DNA from: Brevibacillus thermoruber 423
Lineage (GTDB): Bacteria > Bacillota > Bacilli > Brevibacillales > Brevibacillaceae
Direction of reading: 5' to 3'
Assembly: GCF_000454065.1 (NCBI RefSeq)
Contig: NZ_ATNE01000001.1
Coordinates: 2,501 to 66,500, forward strand
DNA: 64,000 nucleotides
Position numbers and translations under genes: made by a program
The notes under the pieces: generated by a model
Database searches by the model: none
What the model was told of the DNA's origin: nothing
What the model saw: the letters and a program-made list of their open reading frames with translations, nothing else
Shown: positions 60,045-64,000 of the stretch, piece by piece
Position numbering within the stretch: position 1 is the stretch's first letter
Layout of the letters: each line of letters starts with the position of its first letter

Positions 60045-60938
60045 TCAGTGTTTCATCCGCGGGTCCAGCGCGTCGCGCAGACCGTCGCCGATCAGGTTGA
60101 AGCCGAGCACCGTCAGCATGATGGACAAGCCGGGGAAGATGACGGTCCACGGCGCTTTTTGAATGTACTGGCGGGAGTCGGACAGCATCAGTCCCCACTC
60201 CGGCTGCGGCGGCTGCGCACCCAGTCCGAGGAACCCCAGGGCCGCCGCTTCGAGAATCGCCGTGGCGATGCCCAGCGTGCCGGTGACGATGATCGGCGCC
60301 AGGCTGTTGGGCAGTATGTGCTGCAGAATAATCCGCGAGTTTTTCGAACCGATCGCCTTCGCCGCCATGACGAACTCTTCCTCTTTCAGGCTTAACACCC
60401 GCGAACGGACCAGCCTTCCGTAGGTGGGAATGTTGACGATGGCGATCGCCAAAAGGGCGTTTTCCAGCGATGGGCCGAGCATCGCCACAATCGCGATGGC
60501 GAGCAGGATGCTGGGGAAGGCCAGCATGATGTCAAACAGCCGGGAGATGATCATGTCCACCCACCGGCCGTAATAGCCGGCGAGCAGACCGAGAAACGTG
60601 CCGGCGATCACCGACCCGATAACGGAGAACAGCCCGACGCGCAGGGAGATTTGCGCCCCGTAGATCACCCGGGTAAACACGTCCCGCCCGTTGTAGTCGG
60701 TCCCAAACCAGTGCTCGGCCGACGGCGGCTTGTTCTTGTCGATCAGCTCTCCCTTGTCGTATGCGTAGGGGGTAATGTACGGAGCCAGCAGGGCCAGCAG
60801 CACAAACACGAAAATGATGACGAAGCCGGCGATGGCCATCCTGTTTTTGCGGAGCGTCCGCCAAGCGTCGCGCCAAGGAGACGAGACCGGCTCGTCGGGT
60901 TGCTGCACGCGTACCGTTTCCACATGGGTTTCTGCCAT
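60045..60938 (-). CDS. dppC: Dipeptide/oligopeptide ABC transporter permease (DppC/OppC)
   Basis: 297 aa. An N-terminal helix and the BPD_transp_1 domain with the EAA-like GAALGFLGLGAQPPQPEWGLML segment in part (AALGFLGLGAQPPQPEWG) and LLVGLFSV-type sequence are typical. With DppB it forms the channel. RBS AAGGAGG; it follows dppB by 12 bases. Confidence 0.95.
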   Translation of the reverse strand: MAETHVETVRVQQPDEPVSSPWRDAWRTLRKNRMAIAGFVIIFVFVLLALLAPYITPYAYDKGELIDKNKPPSAEHWFGTDYNGRDVFTRVIYGAQISLRVGLFSVIGSVIAGTFLGLLAGYYGRWVDMIISRLFDIMLAFPSILLAIAIVAMLGPSLENALLAIAIVNIPTYGRLVRSRVLSLKEEEFVMAAKAIGSKNSRIILQHILPNSLAPIIVTGTLGIATAILEAAALGFLGLGAQPPQPEWGLMLSDSRQYIQKAPWTVIFPGLSIMLTVLGFNLIGDGLRDALDPRMKH

Positions 60939-60950
60939 AAGACGTCCTCC

Positions 60951-61961
60951 TTAGCGGTATTTGATGCGCGGATCGACGTAGGCGTAGAGGAGGTCGACCA
61001 ACAGGTTGATCAGGACAAAAATGGTGGCGATCACGAGAATGCTCGATTGAATGACGGGATAATCGCGGTTTCCAATCGCCGTAAAAATGTAGCGGCCTAC
61101 GCCGGGCCAGCCGAAAATCGTCTCGGTCAGGACGGCCCCTCCGATCAGCAGCCCCGTCTGCAGCCCGACGATGGTCAGGACGGGAATCATCGCATTTTTC
61201 AAGGCGTGCTTGTACACCACGAAAAACTGCCCCAGCCCCTTGGCACGCGCCGTCCGGATGTAGTCGGCGCGCATGACTTCCAGCATGCTGGAACGGGTGA
61301 TGCGGGCGATGATCGCCATCGGGATGGTCCCCAACGCGATGCTTGGCAGAATCAGGTGCTGGATGACGTCGCGGAGATGATCCCAACGTCCGGCCAGCAT
61401 CGCGTCGATGATATAGAAATGCGTAATCGCCGTTACGGGATCACGCGGATTGTCGCGTCCAATGGAAGGCAGCCACTTCAACTCCTGGGCAAACACCCAC
61501 TGCTCCATCAATCCCAGCCAGAATACGGGCATGGATACGCCGATCAACGCGATCAGCATGCAGATGTAGTCAAACCACGAGTTTTGCTTCCAGGCCGAAA
61601 TGATTCCGGCATTTACGCCGATGAAGACGGCAAATATCATGCTGACCAGCGTCAATTCGACCGTGGCGGCCAGGTACGGCCCCATTTCCTTGGCAATGGG
61701 GGCCTTGGTGTGCAGCGAGTCGCCCAGGTCTCCTCTGAGAATGTCCCACAGGTAGTGGAAGTACTGCACGTACCAGGGGTTGTTCAGCCCGAGCTGCTGC
61801 CGCAGCTCCTCCAGAGCTTTGGGACTTGCCTTTTCCCCCAAAATGGTCAGCGCCGGATCGCCGGGGATGGCGTGAATAATGGCAAATACAATCAGCGACA
61901 TGCCAAACAGCACGGGAATCAGCATCAACAATCGTCGAATGGTGTATGACAGCAAGGCCAT
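60951..61961 (-). CDS. dppB: Dipeptide/oligopeptide ABC transporter permease (DppB/OppB)
   Basis: 336 aa. The start LLSYTIRRLLMLIPVLFG is typical, with about six helices and TETIFGWPGVGRYIF plus AIPGDPA near the N-terminal loop. ATG at 61961 is used; it almost touches GAGGAG, so the in-frame TTG two codons later, which has better spacing, may be the real start. It is separated from the binding-protein gene by a hairpin. Confidence 0.94.
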   Translation of the reverse strand: MALLSYTIRRLLMLIPVLFGMSLIVFAIIHAIPGDPALTILGEKASPKALEELRQQLGLNNPWYVQYFHYLWDILRGDLGDSLHTKAPIAKEMGPYLAATVELTLVSMIFAVFIGVNAGIISAWKQNSWFDYICMLIALIGVSMPVFWLGLMEQWVFAQELKWLPSIGRDNPRDPVTAITHFYIIDAMLAGRWDHLRDVIQHLILPSIALGTIPMAIIARITRSSMLEVMRADYIRTARAKGLGQFFVVYKHALKNAMIPVLTIVGLQTGLLIGGAVLTETIFGWPGVGRYIFTAIGNRDYPVIQSSILVIATIFVLINLLVDLLYAYVDPRIKYR

Positions 61962-61995
61962 CTCCTCGCTTTCCTTCGCGTTTTGCACATGAGAG

Positions 61996-62026
61996 AAGGG
62001 TAAGAAGAAGGGTTCCTCTTACCCTT
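61996..62026 (-). terminator. Intercistronic hairpin between dppA and dppB
   Basis: Perfect 10-bp stem AAGGGTAAGA/TCTTACCCTT with an 11-base loop but no T run, between the abundant binding protein and its permease. It may stabilise the dppA 3' end or attenuate read-through. Confidence 0.7.
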
Positions 62027-62040
62027 TGTTGCCGTCTGCC

Positions 62041-63693
62041 TTATTGGATGTCTACCTTTTCTACGCTTTCGCTGCCTTTGGGATGAGGCTGATAGCCCGT
62101 GACGCTCTTTTTCGCGGCGAGCGGCGGAGTGGAGTGCGCGATCGGAATCAGCGGCGCGTCGTTGAAGATAATCTCCTGTGCCTGCATGTACAGTTTTTCC
62201 CGCTCCGCCTGATCGGGCGAGGACTGCGCTTTCAGCAGCAGTTGGTGGACTTCCTCGTTGACGTAGCGAGGAATGTTGTTGCCGTTGATCGTGTTTTTGT
62301 CAAGCAGTGTGTACAGGAAGTTGTCCGGGTCGCCGTTGTCGCCGGTCCACCCGAGCAGGCACATGTCGTACTCGCCTTTCCTCGTTTTTTCCAGATAGGT
62401 GGCCCACTCCATCGTGACGATTTCCGTCTCGATGCCGATCTTTTTCAGGTCCTGCTGAATCGCCTCGGCCATCTTCTTGCCGTCCGGAATGTACGGACGC
62501 GGCACCGGCATCGCCCAGAACTGAACCTTGAAGCCGTTGGGATAACCCGCCTCCGCCAGCAGTTGCTTGGCCTTGTCCAGGTTGTAGTCGCGGTCCTTGA
62601 TCTGGTCGTTGTAGCCCCAGAGGCTCGGCGGCATCGGGTTGGTAGCCGGTTCACCCAGGCCGCTGTAGAACGCTTTGACCAGTTCCGGCTTGTTGATGGC
62701 GTGGCCGATGGCTTGACGCACCTTCGGATTGTCAAACGGCTTCTTCTCCGTGTTGAACGCGAGGTAGCCGACGTTCATCGACGGGCGCAGGATCAACTGC
62801 AGGTCCTGGTTCTCCTTCACGCTCTCCGCATCGTCCGGATTGAGGCCGTCCATCAGGTCGATTTCGCCGGAGGTAAGCGCGGTCAGGCGCGCCGTGTTTT
62901 CCGGAATGACTTTAAAGACGACCTTGTCCAGTTTGGGCAGTCCCTTGTTCCAGTAGTCGGGGTTTTTCTCCAGCGTGATGGTGTCGTTCCGCTTCCACTC
63001 CACGAACTTGAACGGCCCCGTACCAACCGGCTGCTCGCCCAGCTTTCCGCCTTCGATCGCTTTCGGAGACGCGATCGCAAACGGCGACATGCCCAGGTTG
63101 GCCAGGAACGGCGCCAGCGTCCGGTTCAGCACAAACTGCACGGTGTACGGATCGACCACCTTGACCTCCTTGATCACGTGGTCCTTGTCGCCCTTGTAGC
63201 CGCCGAACATGTCGTTGTAGTACGGATAGCCCTCGCTGTCGTGGTACTTGTTGTTCTTGTCCATCCAGCGGTCAAAGTTGAACTTGACCGCCTCGGCGTT
63301 GAAATCGGTACCGTCGTGGAACTTCACGCCCTGGCGGAGCTTGAAGGTGTAGATCAGGCCGTCCGGCGAGATTTCCCAGCTCTCCGCCAATCCCGGAATG
63401 ACCTTGGTGCTGGTATCTTCATAGTTGACCAGCGTTTCGTAAATGTTTTCCGTCACCTTGAAGGTTTCGCCGTCGGTCTCCCGGATGGGATCGAGGCTTT
63501 TCGTGTCGGCGCCGCGGCCGATGATCAACTGCTTGGGACCGCTGTTGGCCGGTTCCGTCGCCGTCTGCCCCGGCTGGTTTTGTCCCGACTGGTCAGCCGG
63601 CTGCTGGGCCGTTTGCGAGCCGCTGCATCCTGCCAGCGCCATGGAGAGCGCCAACAGGCTGGCCATCGCAGCGGTAAGCACGTTCTTCTTCAT
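62041..63693 (-). CDS. dppA: Dipeptide/oligopeptide-binding lipoprotein (SBP_bac_5, DppA/OppA-like)
   Basis: 550 aa from ATG at 63693 (AAGGGGGC upstream; the frame to 63729 adds 12 unsupported residues). Signal with lipobox LSMALAGC, then a Gln/Pro-rich linker. Family motifs include SWEISPDGLIYTFKLRQGVKFHDG in parts, GTGPFKFVEW and LLGWTGDNGDPDNFL, which is close to dipeptide-binding DppA. It delivers peptides to DppBC. Confidence 0.95.
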   Translation of the reverse strand: MKKNVLTAAMASLLALSMALAGCSGSQTAQQPADQSGQNQPGQTATEPANSGPKQLIIGRGADTKSLDPIRETDGETFKVTENIYETLVNYEDTSTKVIPGLAESWEISPDGLIYTFKLRQGVKFHDGTDFNAEAVKFNFDRWMDKNNKYHDSEGYPYYNDMFGGYKGDKDHVIKEVKVVDPYTVQFVLNRTLAPFLANLGMSPFAIASPKAIEGGKLGEQPVGTGPFKFVEWKRNDTITLEKNPDYWNKGLPKLDKVVFKVIPENTARLTALTSGEIDLMDGLNPDDAESVKENQDLQLILRPSMNVGYLAFNTEKKPFDNPKVRQAIGHAINKPELVKAFYSGLGEPATNPMPPSLWGYNDQIKDRDYNLDKAKQLLAEAGYPNGFKVQFWAMPVPRPYIPDGKKMAEAIQQDLKKIGIETEIVTMEWATYLEKTRKGEYDMCLLGWTGDNGDPDNFLYTLLDKNTINGNNIPRYVNEEVHQLLLKAQSSPDQAEREKLYMQAQEIIFNDAPLIPIAHSTPPLAAKKSVTGYQPHPKGSESVEKVDIQ

Positions 63694-63848
63694 GGATGAA
63701 TGCCCCCTTTTCCTCCGTTTTTTTGACATGCCGTTGATTGGTTGGTTTGGACGTCACCGTTCTCCGCATCCCCCCTTTGCCTGGGAACAGGCGGCGTTTC
63801 CCCCGCCCGTGTGGCGGTCTTCCGCTCCTGCCCGGTCCCCTCCGTGAC

Positions 63849-64000
63849 TCAGGCCTTGTACAGATGGCAGGCGATGAAATGGCCGCCGCCAACGTCCTGA
63901 AACGCGGGACGCACGCTGCGGCATTCCTCGGTCACATGGGGACAGCGGGTGTGGAACGTGCATCCGCCGGGCGGATTGGCCGGGCTGGGCACGTCCCCCT
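63849..64000 (-). CDS. Dipeptide/oligopeptide ABC transporter ATPase, C-terminal end (cut by window edge)
   Basis: The minus strand reads [21 protein letters not shown] ending ACHLYKA, about 50 residues (the 21-residue motif is [10 protein letters not shown] then [11 protein letters not shown]). This is the Cys-rich C-terminal oligopeptide/dipeptide transporter tail typical of DppD/DppF/OppD/OppF. The rest lies beyond the window. Which subunit it is cannot be told. Confidence 0.9.
   Translation of the reverse strand, partial: GDVPSPANPPGGCTFHTRCPHVTEECRSVRPAFQDVGGGHFIACHLYKA

Overview
The window looks like chromosomal core DNA from an endospore-forming member of the Bacillota (Bacillales). 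It is GC-rich by eye, and nearly all genes start behind strong AGGAGG-type ribosome binding sites. The order dnaK operon / mtaB and rpsU-yqeY-nfeD-floA-yqfC-yqfD-phoH-ybeY-dgkA-cdd-era-yqzL-recO-glyQS-ccpN-ppsR-dnaG-rpoD-trmK-nif3 is the classic Bacillus order. YqfC/YqfD, CcpN, YqzL and HrcA/CIRCE support that placement. A Brevibacillus-like or related high-GC Bacillales lineage is my best guess; this is inference, not a database result.

Layout. 1-7.4 kb: a cut endonuclease/phosphatase-fold gene, an alkaline-phosphatase-superfamily gene, an exported S41 protease coupled to an S-layer-homology protein, then nif3 and trmK. 7.5-9.1 kb: an acyl-CoA dehydrogenase with its own promoter and a FadR-like operator, and an unlisted 54-aa membrane protein. 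9-14.9 kb: a membrane protein, rpoD, dnaG, ppsR, ccpN. 14.9-18.5 kb: glyQS under a glycine T-box. 18.6-29.2 kb: the recO-to-rpsU housekeeping and sporulation block plus a HIT protein. 29.4-35.5 kb: murF on the plus strand and ddl on the minus strand, separated by a sulfide-oxidation pair (CstB-like persulfide dioxygenase/rhodanese and a broken sulfide:quinone reductase), then an orphan gene. 35.5-42 kb: secreted esterase-like hydrolase, rlmI, Na/Pi transporter, lrgAB, deoC and a NUDIX gene. 42-53.1 kb: mtaB-rsmE-prmA-dnaJ-dnaK-grpE-hrcA with CIRCE, then hemW and lepA. 53.4-55 kb: an ECF sigma/anti-sigma pair. 55-58.5 kb: a vitamin B12 ABC importer under a cobalamin riboswitch. 58.5-64 kb: an Xaa-Pro peptidase, an alpha/beta-hydrolase remnant and a dipeptide ABC importer cut by the window edge.

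The main processes are translation and its modification, replication and transcription initiation, chaperones and heat-shock control, membrane microdomains and sporulation. Small metabolic or uptake modules are inserted between the conserved blocks. I found no CRISPR array, phage, insertion sequence, tRNA or rRNA gene. The points most worth attention are the sulfide:quinone reductase with an internal deletion, the FadR-like operator at the orphan acyl-CoA dehydrogenase, the unlisted small genes (54-aa membrane protein, yqzL, rpsU), the missing pgpH between phoH and ybeY, and a candidate self-recognised ECF promoter.
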